From Chondrus crispus (lineage: Eukaryota > Rhodophyta > Florideophyceae > Gigartinales > Gigartinaceae), in the NCBI RefSeq assembly GCF_000350225.1, contig NW_005179024.1, positions 62,001-126,000 on the forward strand: DNA of 64,000 nt, read 5' to 3'. Positions 29,637 through 40,260 of the stretch are shown here, one piece after another (the first letter of the stretch is position 1; each line of letters opens with the position of its first letter). The notes below the pieces were generated by a model that did no database searches, had not been told where the DNA came from, and saw only the letters and a list, made by a program, of their open reading frames with translations. The translations under genes were made by a program, and so were the position numbers.

Positions 29637-30003
29637 GTGGTATAACTACCTTCGTCCCGACCACTCGGAAACGAGGGGGGTTAGAGGTAAGGGAGCGCGC
29701 GCCGCTGGGTAACCCACGAGCGAACGCAAACCGTTGGGAAGGACTCGAAAAGAGAGAAGGCTCACGTGGCCGGTGACGCGCAGCCGGTCGGTGGTGTTAT
29801 ACCCGGACGGCTGGTCACGGGTTAGAAGCCCGAGCTAAAGGAAAACCGGAACGGTGTTAGCACTTAGTCGTAAAGGGAGGGAGGCGAGTCTGCCTCCTCT
29901 TTACCGGGACGGGGCAGGTGCCCCCGGTCTTAACCCCTAAGTGGGACGCCAGGACACCTGTCCCGCTACAGTAGCTGTTACTTACTGTATACCAGCTACT
30001 GTA
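29637..30003 (+). repeat. 5' portion of an LTR, inverted relative to 23576-24152
   Basis: Begins TGTGGTATAACTACC and is about 90% identical by eye to the first 360 bp of the solo LTR read on the minus strand. Similarity ends after CCAGCTACTGT at about 30003. With the solo LTR it forms an inverted pair around 5.5 kb of element 2. Confidence 0.8.
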
Positions 30004-30252
30004 CGCGTCTCTGTACACGCTAGCGTGTATAGGGGTGAAACTCCCCGAAGAATAGCGAGTGGCTGTAATTACTATCAGCCAACCGAGCGTACCTCACCTC
30101 GCAGCCTCGCTGCTCCGTGGTACTTATGGCGCCATCGTGAGCGTCTTGCCAGCCCCCCTCTCCTGGCCATGTCTACTTCTCTTGCTTGAGAAATTCCCCT
30201 CAGCCTAGGCAGTGACATATTCTAGGAAGTACAAACAGAGTACTTTGGAGCT

Positions 30253-30950
30253 ATGAGCGTACAACCCGAACAACCCGCCGACATCGGCGCGCCAGTGCCC
30301 CCGGCCCCCACGCTTCCGGCTGTCGCAGCTGTGGCGCGCCCTGCGCTAGCTGTGAGAGCGGCGTGGGAGAGTGCCGTGCCCGCGCGTCGGGATTATGGGG
30401 ATGTTGTCGCGGAGCTCAGCTCCCTCAAGTTGGTTGGAGAAGGAAATGTGTTTGAGCGTGGCCCCATGTACCCGTCACTCACATGGGTTACTTCAAGCCT
30501 GCTGCTGACGCTTTCGTCTCCGAGTTGCGGTCCAGGGACCGACGCTCGGCCAAGGAATGGGAATACGTAAACGCAGCTGGCGCGTGGACCGAAATGGGAC
30601 TCTCCGCTCTCATAGTTGCTAAGGATCAGAGCGAGGACGTTCCAAGCATGGCAAGGAAACTGGCCTTGGGTGAAAAGTCTATCCGTGCCGCCCTCGAGGT
30701 ACTGTCTATGCGCGCGCAGTATTTCAGGGACATCACTGACCAAGGAGTCGAGGCAGCTCGCCAGATGGCATTCCTCGTGGAACAGGGGCACGACGCTGTG
30801 TTCTCAGATTCGTACAAGTCTGCCCGCGAGGCGCTCACTTCTAAGTTGGAGATTCAGGCTGCAAAGATGATTGCCAAGGCCAGGTTAGAGAAGACTACTA
30901 GCATGAAGAACGCTGGACCCTCCGCCGGGGACGGGTCCAGCCCGGAGTAA
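30253..30950 (+). pseudogene. DIRS-like element, gag-like ORFs
   Basis: Two overlapping frames (30253-30570 and 30483-30950) that join by a one-base shift near 30480. The product is Ala/Glu/Arg-rich and mostly helical (YVNAAGAWTEMGLSALIVAK, LEVLSMRAQYFRDITDQGVE), with no zinc knuckle. Its position before a DIRS-type RT makes it the likely Gag. It ends in TAA overlapping the next frame at 30950. Confidence 0.5.
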
Positions 30951-32173
30951 TGTGCCTAAAAAGAGATAGAAACGCTACAAAGGGTAAGGGGGGAGCACCT
31001 TTGTGGCGGGAGACGGCTCTTAGGGCGGACGTTTGGCGTTCGGAGTTAGGAGTCAACGAGTACATCGCCCGTCAGATCCGGTACGGTGTATTGGACATGC
31101 CGACGGTGCCCTTCGAGGACGGTACTGTACTCAGCGAGCTCCCTCAGACGGCGGAAGACAGGCAGTTTGCCACGGAGGCCCTGGCAAGGGGTTGCAGGGA
31201 GGGGGTGTAAGAGGAGGTAGGGTTTGAGGAGGCCGAGGCCCTTGCGAGAGGGGGCAGGATGATCTCGTCAGCCTTCACGGTCTGGCAAGGCGAGGGCGAG
31301 GACCGCAAAGGAAGATTTCTAATTAATTTCAAGCGGCAGAGCAAGCACTGGCCGAAGGGGTCAGTCAAGATGGAGACCTTACAGTCCTTCGCATGCCAAC
31401 TGCAGGAGGGAGATGTGCTGATGTCCTGGGATATCAAAAGGGGGTACCGCCACTTTTATCTCCATCCTCGCATGAGAGACTTTTTCCTCTTCCGATACAA
31501 CGGTCGGTACTACCGTTGCATCGCGCTACCGTTCGGCTGGGGGCGCTCTGTTCTGTGGTTCACCAAGCTGCTCCGTCCCTTGGTGAAGCACTTGCGGGAG
31601 CGCCTCGGGTACCGCATCCTGCCGTACATTGACGACTTTGCGTGTGCGCCGTGGCCGCTGGGGGGGATAGCAGGAGATATCGACAAGACAGGACTGTGCG
31701 CGCGCCGGGAGGAGACTGTCAAGGCTGTTCGCAAGGTTGGGGCTCGTCAGACACCCGGGGAAGGGATGCTGGGAACGGACGACTACGCTGGATCATTTGG
31801 GTTGTGCGGTGGATACTGTCGCGATGAGGGTGTTTGCGTCCGACAGCAAGGTAGCCCGCCTTCGCTTGCTAGCCAAGCAGCTCCTCTTGTCCGCGCAAAG
31901 GAACCGCCGGTAGGTATCGTTGAAGAAGCTGCGGCATTTTTGCGGAGTGGCTGTGTCGATGACACTGGCCATTCCGCTTTCGCGGTTCTACACAAGGAGC
32001 CTCTACTTCGACATGGCACTGTCCGGGCTCCTGGTGGAGCGCGAGGAGCAAGGGAGAAGTCGGACGGCTGCGTCGCGGGCCGAGCTTGCGAGGCCCAGAC
32101 GCTGCCAGGCGAACTGACGCCCCAGGCAAGCAGATCTGCTGTAAGAGGAATGTGGATAAGGACAAGAAAGTAA
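30950..32173 (+). pseudogene. DIRS-like reverse transcriptase / RNase H, truncated
   Basis: One frame with a TAA at 31208-31210. The RT block has DVLMSWDIKRGYRHFYLHP, YYRCIALPFGWGRSVLWFTK and the catalytic YIDDF. The words ALPFG and FTK identify the tyrosine-recombinase (DIRS/Ngaro) retroelement group rather than LTR elements. After about 31650 the frame shifts. In the other frame DTVAMRVFASDSKVARLR and LKKLRHFCGVAVSMTLAIPL, typical of DIRS RNase H, can be read to about 32100. No tyrosine recombinase or methyltransferase follows, so the element is 3'-truncated near 32170. Confidence 0.78.
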
Positions 32174-32484
32174 AGTTCTGACAGTGAATTTGGGGTCAAA
32201 AAGGAGCGAAAATAAGGTTCTTGATGGTCCCTTGGGTTGAACAGCATCCATTAATAGCCGGATACACGAAAAGTGGCGCGAAGATGTCGCCGATATATCT
32301 ATTTCAAAAAATAGCTATCATGTAATTTTACATATTTCTCTCCTACACGTGTGCTTTGCTCTGTAACGGTGGAAATGTATACAGAACTACATATTGTATA
32401 TGTATACATGAGGAAGCCAATCACTGCTGACCGACATACAAGAATCCATATAATACAAATCTACAGCACCGAGAAAGTGCCAGG
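32174..32484. other. AT-rich spacer, no gene seen
   Basis: About 310 bp between the end of the DIRS-like sequence and the pogo-like element. It contains short TATACA repeats but no recognisable coding sequence. Confidence 0.5.
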
Positions 32485-32486
32485 TA

Positions 32487-34877
32487 AAGGTAGGTGGCCG
32501 TAATTCTTGGCCACCGGTAGTAATTTAAAAAACAAAACTAGGAAATGAGGGCCGGAGAACATGGTTTCTGGACTGTTGGAATCGTGACTTGAAGCTCTAT
32601 CAAAGTCCACCAATCGTTTCCGCTAAAGCGAAACGCCACCAAAGAAAGGTGACAGGCAACATTCCACACTGAAGCAAGGGAAATTTGGCAAAAAGTGCCT
32701 AAAGATCGGTCACTGATCGGAATTGGCCCGGTGGACTGCCAAAATTATGTAACGTTTATTGGGTCCACGTCACTCACTCGATCCACCACCACCTGTTGCA
32801 GCATCATGTGCGCGACGTGCAGCATTGAGTTTGGCAGAAGCCCGTCGTTCTCCGAGGGGTCGCACATGATTTCTATATATTTCTATCGATTCCCCACATT
32901 GCTTTGCCCTCCTCAGCTCCACGAACTCTCGCAGCAATGCTCTCTTTTTCTCCCACGCCACTACTTTCCTCTGTTCCACCAATTCCTTCTGCTTGGCGAC
33001 CAATTTCGCTGATGCTGTGGCACGTCTTTTGCGATTGACATGCGCTTCAATCAGAGTCAGGGCATTTGCTGACGTCATGACTTGGCCGCATATAGTGCCA
33101 ACATATCCCCTTGACTGTAGAACCGCTTTTTCGCCAAGCACTTGTTCCCTTAGCACTGCCCTCTTCTTTTCAAATAAATCAGCTAACTGGCCCTTATCCA
33201 GTATTTTTTCTAAACTGCCAGGCGCGGCTGGGCGTGGAACAGATAGGAGCTTCCGACTGTCGAGAGGCCATAATCCCGCTCTGCAAAATGCTGCCTTGAT
33301 ATTTTCCCAAGACAATGCTTTCTCATATGCATGCCTTATTAGAATGCACAATTTAAAGACATCCCAACTCTCACCTTCCTCCCCTGTAGCAACTGAATTC
33401 ATGACTTTGTTGAGTTCTCGCTTGAACACACTGAACACTCCCACGTCTAACGGTTGTGTCTTCCCGCTGGTATGGGCTGGCAAAGCGTACACGATGATGT
33501 TGCTTATATGAAACAACTGTAGAACACCAAGTGATAAATGGGAGCGGTAAGCATCATAAATGAGCAGAACCTTCCTCCCATTTGCTGTCAAATCGCTAAC
33601 ACTGTCCACAAAACAGCGTGCCCAGTTGAGAAAATTCGTTTGATCAACGCCTCCGCACTCCTCACGCAGTGCACCAAGAGAACCCCGCGGTAGCACGCAT
33701 AAAGGTGTTTCTTACACCACAGTTCCATGACGCAATACATTCCTGAAAGGAATTCTTTTTCCTTTAAAAACGAATAGACATGGCCCTGTACTGCCAGCTG
33801 CGGATATTGTGGGCATCATCGTTACTCTCTTGTGGCACGAGAAGCGGGGGACTTTTGTGTCTTGCGAGCAACTGCGAGGCATCATTTTTCTTGATCTTGA
33901 CTTGGCATTGACATCCTTACCAGGTGTAACTCCACACTCGTCCAAATTCCACATACGTTCAGCGTCGATGTCGTATTCAGCAATTATTCTCTCAACGGTA
34001 GCAAAATCCGCACCCAAGACCTCCCCACTACATGCGGCGAATCTCTCGGCTTCTTGCTTTGTTGGTTTGGAAAATTTAATGAGTTTGTTGTGCCTCTTAA
34101 TGAAGTTTCGTACCCACTTTCTACCCGGTTGTCCCTCGCGAAATGGCAGGAACGCTTGTCTTGCTGGAGTCATGTGAGACACCATGATTGCTACGGCCTG
34201 TCTCACATGATGGGAGTCCATCGGGATTTTTTTGTTTGCGTAATCAGTAAGGAGACGAGAATTGGTTTCTCTTCTTGATTAGTTAGCGCGCGTGGTCGCC
34301 CAGCCTGCTTCGTAATTGTTTTGTTTAGCGTTGCTGCGGCGTACTGGACTGTGGACCGTGGAATTTGAAACCACTTTGCGGCATCTTTTGCGGACATTCG
34401 GCCTGCCCGGTACTCTTGAACTGCAAGACATTTGCGGTCTTCACGGCGCCGAGGTACATGCGGACGGCTCATAATGTCGTCTTATGCTATCGCAGGGATG
34501 GCAAATTGAGCAGAAGGAACAAGGAAAAGTGTGGGAACAGTGAAAGGGGGGCAGCAATTCTAGTTTGATGCCTGCTTGTGAATGGGAAGGCGGGGTTTTG
34601 GCGACATTGATCCCAGAAACCCGCCCTCTCACTGTATTCATGAGGATCTAGGATCTGATAGATCGTATTCCGCTGTTTTGGACACATCTGAATCGATTGG
34701 TCTGATTTGTTTTTGAATTCCACCACATGTTTTGGCACAACCGCATTCAGAAGAGATGAGAAGGGCCATTGTGTGGACCGAGAGTGCATAATTATTATAA
34801 TTTCGATTATTATTACGTAACAAACAAGGTGGCCAAATGATTAGGGGCACTGGCCAAGAATTAGGGCCACCTACCTT
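32487..34877 (-). mobile_element. pogo-like (Tc1/mariner) DNA transposon
   Basis: Terminal inverted repeats of about 28 bp begin AAGGTAGGTGGCC at 32487 and end GGCCACCTACCTT at 34877, with one mismatch (G/C at base 14). They are flanked by TA at 32485-32486 and 34878-34879, the target-site duplication of this superfamily. A minus-strand transposase gene fills the inside. Both ends are intact, but the gene has a frameshift and one stop, so the copy is non-autonomous. Confidence 0.92.
32770..34472 (-). pseudogene. pogo/CENP-B-type DDE transposase
   Basis: Three open pieces (34472-34203, 34221-33712, 33696-32770). The first holds a psq-type helix-turn-helix (KCLAVQEYRAGRMSAKDAAKWF, SRPHVP start). 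The second starts after a shift near 34240 and holds the CENP-B-type DNA-binding half (WVRNFIKRH) and the catalytic MWNLDECGV. A TAA at about 33712 precedes the third piece, which has LLIYDAYRSHLSLGVL and SGKTQPLDVGVFSVFKRELN, giving the DDD triad. A basic, Glu/Lys-rich C-terminus follows. It would cut and paste the element at TA sites. Confidence 0.9.
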
Positions 34878-34886
34878 TAGAAAGGC

Positions 34887-36557
34887 CATGAGATGCGCAC
34901 TATTATAGATTTGCATTCGGCGTACATGACCACTTGTCCCTTGACTATTGGTTGTATTAATTAAGGATTTAAACTTTTGAATTTCCGCCAATGCCCACCA
35001 ATGTCGCCTTGCACGAATCGTGCAACAGACCAAAGGTTACCGACCCGGACTCGTGGGCAGTTGCTCACGCGTTTAAAGTTTAACCCTTACCACTTTCCCT
35101 TGCTTCCTTTCAGTGTCGCATGCTCACACACATCCGAGAACTCGCCTGTTTAAGAAGGACAGACTTTAGGCCCGAAACCATTGGCAATCGCTTCCTTATA
35201 TGATCCACGTACTGCACCATGTCTCCACCAAACCATGGAAGCGTCAAATATTTGTCGATGGTGTCCAGTGGTCCGCGCGGTTCTTTTGAATACCTGCTTG
35301 AATACGATGGCGTTCGTTACTACCTGTATCTGGAATACAATGAAGACGTTCCAGATTGCGTGGAAAACCAATACCTGCAAAGAGTAGACGATGCTGGAGA
35401 ATTGGACGACGATGAGGCTTCATGTGACAAGGCTTTTGATTGTGCAGACCTTTTCTGGGATTTTATCGAGCAGAGCCATCGGTCGCAGCAACAAACACGT
35501 CGAGAGTCCCATTCAGTGAAGGACAAAGACACTGACATTTGCAACACGTCTGTTGTGAAAATGCAGGTCAAGACAGTCAATGGGGTCTTGAAAACGATGC
35601 CTCATGACCGCCACATGAAATATCCCCCGACCGAACCTGTTGAGAACCCTTGCCCTGACCTAACCGTGTTTTCTAAATCGGACATCGAACAAGTCGGGAC
35701 TATAGTCTACGAGATCCAAAGGGTTTTGATTCACGGAACCGAGTATTGTGTTAAGACAGTTCACAGACGAACGGAGGAGTGTTTCCTGGCAGAGTTGGAA
35801 AAGTTGAGCGATATGCCCTCTCATCCAAACCTGATTTCGCTCGTTGGGGTTGTAGACGCTGGAAACGGACTGATAGACGGCATTGTGCTTCCGTACATTT
35901 CTGGGAAATGTCTTCAGGATGTCAGTGTAGTGACTGAAACGCAAAGAGCGAAATGGAAACGCGAGATTGAAGATGCTGTTAAGTTTTTGCACAACAGAGG
36001 AATGGTTTGGGGAGATGCCAAACCGGCCAACATTATGATTGACAGCCGGAGGAACGACAGAGCCATACTAATCGACTTCGGCGGAGGCACAACAAAAGGA
36101 TGGGTTGACTATGAACTCAGCGGAACAGTGCCAGGGGATTTGCAGGGTGTTGCACGCATTAACGAATTTATTGATAGTATTGACAGACTGAAGGGTTGAA
36201 CCGAGGCTGGACATGGTTTCTACAGTAGTGGGATGAAGCAGGCGAGTTCCCTTTGCACCGAGCAAGCAATTGATGATGACTTTTTGAAGTCATTAGAATG
36301 CACCCAAAGCAGTAGGTCCAAAGGCATGTCATCTCGTGATGGACGGCAAGGATATGTCCACGGTTGATAGAATACCAAGTTCTCACATTAATGCACAAAT
36401 GTCAACGGTGGCCTGTGCGACTAGTTGCAGACGAGCCCCCCGCGCCCCGCGTGGGACGATTCCACTTTTCACAGCCTTCGCAGACTGCATGAGAGCACTC
36501 CGAATTCATGCAACTTCCGTATCGATTGCGGCCATCAGGACCGTCGCCATAGCCACA
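34887..36557 (+). repeat. segmental duplication, copy 1 (1,671 bp)
   Basis: Nearly identical to 41443-43113 with a constant offset of 6,556 bp. I see only about four substitutions, three of them changing the kinase protein. The left edge is seven bases beyond the TA of the pogo-like element; the right edge is inside a Cys-rich minus-strand ORF. Confidence 0.95.
35219..36199 (+). CDS. protein kinase-like protein, copy 1 (DFG intact)
   Basis: 326 residues, ATG at 35219, TGA at 36197. The N-terminal 155 residues are acidic and unassigned. The kinase core follows: ATP-binding Lys in YCVKTVHR (K179), helix-C Glu in ECFLAELEKL, SHPNLISLVGVV, the catalytic loop WGDAKPANIM (D266, K268, N271) and LIDFGGGTT with the Mg-binding DFG (D286-G288). 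The activation segment is short and the large C-lobe is cut down, so it resembles small fungal-type kinases with a GDxKPxN loop. No glycine-rich loop is obvious. It is intact, without introns, and likely functional as a Ser/Thr or small-molecule kinase. The substrate is unknown. Confidence 0.85.
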   Translation: MSPPNHGSVKYLSMVSSGPRGSFEYLLEYDGVRYYLYLEYNEDVPDCVENQYLQRVDDAGELDDDEASCDKAFDCADLFWDFIEQSHRSQQQTRRESHSVKDKDTDICNTSVVKMQVKTVNGVLKTMPHDRHMKYPPTEPVENPCPDLTVFSKSDIEQVGTIVYEIQRVLIHGTEYCVKTVHRRTEECFLAELEKLSDMPSHPNLISLVGVVDAGNGLIDGIVLPYISGKCLQDVSVVTETQRAKWKREIEDAVKFLHNRGMVWGDAKPANIMIDSRRNDRAILIDFGGGTTKGWVDYELSGTVPGDLQGVARINEFIDSIDRLKG

Positions 36558-36764
36558 TTTACAACAAATCCACACTCCATTCTTCTTTCGATGCCAACAC
36601 TCTCTCTTGTTACACAGGCCTTGGTTTTGATCTGAGACAGTGGTGCTCCTTTCATTGCACATATTCCTTCTTCTGGTTATGGGGTTCATTGTCGCATTTC
36701 GGCAATAAGACGGTTTTTGAGAAGAATGTCCGCAGCGGTGAATACGTCTAACCATGTGGCACAT
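36402..36764 (-). CDS. small Cys-rich, probably zinc-binding protein
   Basis: 120 residues with ATG at 36762-36764. Cys/His pairs run RCGH, CNKRECWH, WICCKCGYG, CMNSECSHAVCEGC, a spacing that suggests two or three zinc sites. Gly/Arg-rich tail. It is convergent with the kinase gene. The right edge of the 1.67-kb duplication falls inside it. Copy 2 keeps only the C-terminal 50 or so codons, from GDGPDGRNR onward, while this copy is full-length. The family is not recognised with certainty; similar Cys-rich proteins are common in fungi. Confidence 0.5.
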   Translation of the reverse strand: MCHMVRRIHRCGHSSQKPSYCRNATMNPITRRRNMCNERSTTVSDQNQGLCNKRECWHRKKNGVWICCKCGYGDGPDGRNRYGSCMNSECSHAVCEGCEKWNRPTRGAGGSSATSRTGHR

Positions 36765-37090
36765 ATCGTTTGTGTGCTTCTTGTTTCGGTAATGCGTAAT
36801 GCGAGTGTTGCACTACCCTACGAGTGCGGGTACGGATTAGAGGTTCTACCGCGTTTTCTTGGGAGCCTGCGCCCTTCTTGAACTGCTGCCTGTCCCTTTC
36901 GGTTCTGATGTCGAGCGTCTTGAATAGCGAGGCAAATCACTGCGCAACTGAGCGATTACGAAGCATGGAGGAGTCATCCACAACAGGTACGTGGAGAGGA
37001 CAACAGACTCTTTTAAGTACGAGAGGAACGCTTGATTCATATCGCTGGCACATGCAGCTGCAGGAGCCTGCAGTGCTGCGACGCTACCGT

Positions 37091-37306
37091 ATGAATGATC
37101 AGAAAGGCTGAGAGAGTCTAGAGAGTCTAATTAGACTCTCTCAGCCTTTCTGCCTTCCAGGCTTATGGCTTATTGTCTAATTAGACTCTCTCAGCCTTTC
37201 TGCCTTCCAGGCTTATGGCTTATTGTCTAATTAGACTCTCTCAGCCTTTCTGCCTTCCAGGCTTATGGAGTCTAACTAGACTCTCTCAGCCTTTCTGATC
37301 ATTCAT
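37091..37306. repeat. foldback element with 30-bp inverted ends and 50-bp tandem repeats
   Basis: A perfect 30-bp inverted repeat lies at 37091-37120 and 37277-37306 (outer word ATGAATGATC, inner word TCTA). Between them a 50-bp unit, starting TCTAATTAGACTCTC, repeats about three times. Each unit carries part of the palindrome GAGAGTCTAATTAGACTCTC. Confidence 0.85.
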
Positions 37307-38538
37307 AAGCCTGGATCGGTTCTGCTCAGCGACGAATCCGTGTTTTTGCCCCGTCGGACGTGTCCGCATAGCCGCAAGGCCAGAGTTTAAAGTTCTGATG
37401 TTTTGTGCAGAAAGGGCGACATCTTGTCAAACAAGATACTTTCTTATATGAGCTTAGGGATTATTTCTTTGTGTAGCAAGGGCGCGAGACTTTCGTCCCC
37501 TGTGCTGGCGCCCTTGTTCCACAGCGTGTGAAGAGAAACGGAGTCCTGAAGCCTCCTATCTGAAGGAGCGGCCTGCTTCCAGATTATCAGAACCGTGCTC
37601 TTCTGTCTTGCGTTGTTTGCTGAGCGTCCAAAGACACCTACCCTTTACTTCTACAAGTGTAATCTGATCTGAAATCAATGCAAGGTTGTTCCAAAGATTG
37701 CCTCTCCATTGTCATGCCCCAATCACAGCGCATTATAGTAGATTTTCTCAAAACCTTCGATTCTATGGATCTCACGCCGGTTTTTTTGGGGGGTGATCTT
37801 GTCGGGAACCGTGCACCAGTGTCTGGTACAGTACCCTGCATTCCAGATCTGGCCACGAACTTGGAGGGCAGGGGTAGCTCCTCGGTTCTCCGTTCCCTCC
37901 AACACCCGCCACGACTTCATCGCCGTGCCGACTCAAGTCCATTTTCGTGCTTGGTTCGTTGTCGACGTCAAGACCATTTTTGCGCCGCCGTCTCGATGAC
38001 AACATCATCGTTTGGTATCTCTCCTTTTCAACATTCCCTGTGCGCAAGCCTGTCCACCACCGGCCATAAAAGATCTCGTTGTCCCTTTTTGCGCTCTACT
38101 CGGTTTCCTGTTCCGCTCCTGGGTCGCCGACACACAACACGCCGATGCTGTGTTCGCGCCCTGTCTCGTTGCCAACAGATGATCCATGGATCCGTCTGCG
38201 CGGCTACGCAAGACCACACACAGCTATTAGCTGTGGCTTAAAGCCATGTAGTGATAGTGATGATTGATACAGTCAACTTGAGCAATTGAGGATATTGGAC
38301 CCCAAATCTGCTGCTTTGCATCGAAGACTACGATGTACTCATGTGCTCTATGCGCACAAATGCTTACCGAAGAACTTTTATTGTCATGAGATTGAGCTAC
38401 AGTACCATGTCATTCTACCCACTTCGTCGGAACCTCGCCCGGGAGTTACTTGTACAACACGATCGCTCGTAGTCTAATCTTGCTCCGAAGGTGCGTATTT
38501 GATGTCAGTCTAACTCCCAACCCACCCCATCATACACA
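37307..38538. other. no gene supported
   Basis: Several overlapping open frames of 60-190 codons occur on both strands. None shows a domain, motif or convincing composition, and the longest (37678-38241 plus) is matched by open frames on the other strand. Confidence 0.45.
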
Positions 38539-40205
38539 TTAGCCCACGTCAGCTTCCACAACGGATTCTGATACATTGGTCTCCTCGATAGCGGGCCGCA
38601 CTTCGAGTGATCTCTTCCGCCAGTACGGAGTTCGCCGATCTCCCTTAGTGCTGTTTGTGTAGAGTAATACTCCTGGGAAGTCATCCAACAGCACTGGCAA
38701 GACCACGCGGGGATGCGGAGCCTCCGCCTTGTCCAATAATGCAGTCAAGCAGTTACTAAAGACAATATCGAATCTCCTCTCAATGACATGCAGTCCCGTA
38801 TAGATCCACTTGTACTCCCCCTCTCCGACCCCAAACCCGGCGACAAGCTCCGGAAGGGACAGCCCCGACCTCGCTTCTCGGCCGGATCGCACAAGGTCTA
38901 TATCACGCTGCCCTGGCGCTCCCATCCCCCACACCACTAACGCTTGGCTCTCGCTGTCTGAGCTTACGCGGAAGTGCGTCCCGGAAATCCCCACAACGAG
39001 GCGGTCTATCAGCAAACCGACCAAAAGCGCTTGCTGTCGGAGTCCCTTGATACAGTCCTAACACCGTCCTGACCGTCATATTTCGCGAAACGAAGGTATC
39101 CCATGCGGTCGGGTGTTGGTCTCTGAGGCGCTGTAGCGCGCGATTGGCGGCATTTATGGACTGACTACTGAACTCATCACACCCAATGGCGTATGCCTCG
39201 TCCAGTTCCTTTTGCATATCTTGACATTTCTGCGGGGTAGATTCTACGAGACGGCCGAGGTTGGCCCCGGTCTGAACTGGGAACTCACTAACCTGGCGGG
39301 GATCTGTATCCCACAGCCTCCCTTTAGGACAGCGCGCCAGTTCCGCTGTTTGTGCTGGCGTCAATAGTGCGAAGACCGTGTTCACGTTGCCCGGAATGCA
39401 TACCTCGTCGGCCACACCCGCAGCCCATGTCATGGGTCCGAGGAAGCACACCGTGCTGTCGTTTAACACCCCCACCTAGGGCGTGAGCTCGGCTCGCAGA
39501 CGAGGTTCTATCCTGTTATCCACTACAATGACTCCGCTTCATCCGTTGTGGACTGGACGCGCCGGGCTGCCTGAATGATTGTGAGACAGCCGACGGTAGG
39601 AATGTCGCCCGTTATCGCGGCACGGGACGTTGTAATGGCTTCAAGCACAATCCGATCCGCAACTTTCTCATCTGGACACGACGGAAACACCTCTCGCACT
39701 AAGTACGTGAACTACGGTTTCTACGGGCTAGTCTCGATCTTCCGTATCAGGAGCTCATACTGTTGCATGTCAGGCTCTGTGAGCGATGTAGTATTCCTCA
39801 GGAGCCGTTCTCGGCACAGCCTGGACATCTCCATAACGGCCCGCCACAGACTTTGCGAACGGCTGACCTGCTCCAAGTCCGATACTCCCGGCTCGTGATA
39901 TGGAGCACAAGCAAGACCTAGGCACTGAAGCAGCCTACTCAGTCCCACCTTATCGACCATGCTTCCTCCCACGAGCCCCAACATATCCGCATTAGTACCG
40001 AGCGCCACTGCCTCAATGGAGTTGTTGAATATGAGAAGTGTCTGCGCAACGGAAGGGACCTGCTCGACCCCCGGCCACGCATCATCGCTCAGTGCGCTAG
40101 CGCCACATAACCACTTGCCGGTAATCTCTTCACCCTTCACCCCAGGACAAACCTCTAGTCTCGGAAAACGCCGGTATCTCTCCTGGGAAGTATGTTCGGA
40201 CTAAG
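38539..40205 (-). pseudogene. decayed gene of unknown function
   Basis: Three open pieces read in order: 40140-39721, 39475-38903 and 39024-38539. The frame near the join of the last two changes at the word AFGRFADR, consistent with a single shift. In-between sequence (about 39690-39540) also reads sensibly (PSCPDEKVADRIVLEAITTS) before a stop. Upstream, in another frame, RTYFPGEIPAF extends the gene to about 40205. The translation is balanced and globular-looking (for example WGMGAPGQRDIDLVRSGREA, YKWIYTGLHVIERRFDIVFS), but I recognise no family. A decayed host gene or transposon ORF is possible. Confidence 0.45.
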
Positions 40206-40260
40206 GCTTCTGCCCGCATCCATGGTTGGGGGACAGGAGAGCAGCCAAGCGTTCGCGACC

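Noticed and set aside
23576..30003. The inverted LTR pair as the terminal repeats of the DIRS-like element
   Set aside because: One copy has its own target duplication inside element 2 integrase and the DIRS coding region lies outside the pair.
37678..38241. 187-codon plus-strand ORF
   Set aside because: No motif, odd composition, and similar-length frames on the opposite strand.
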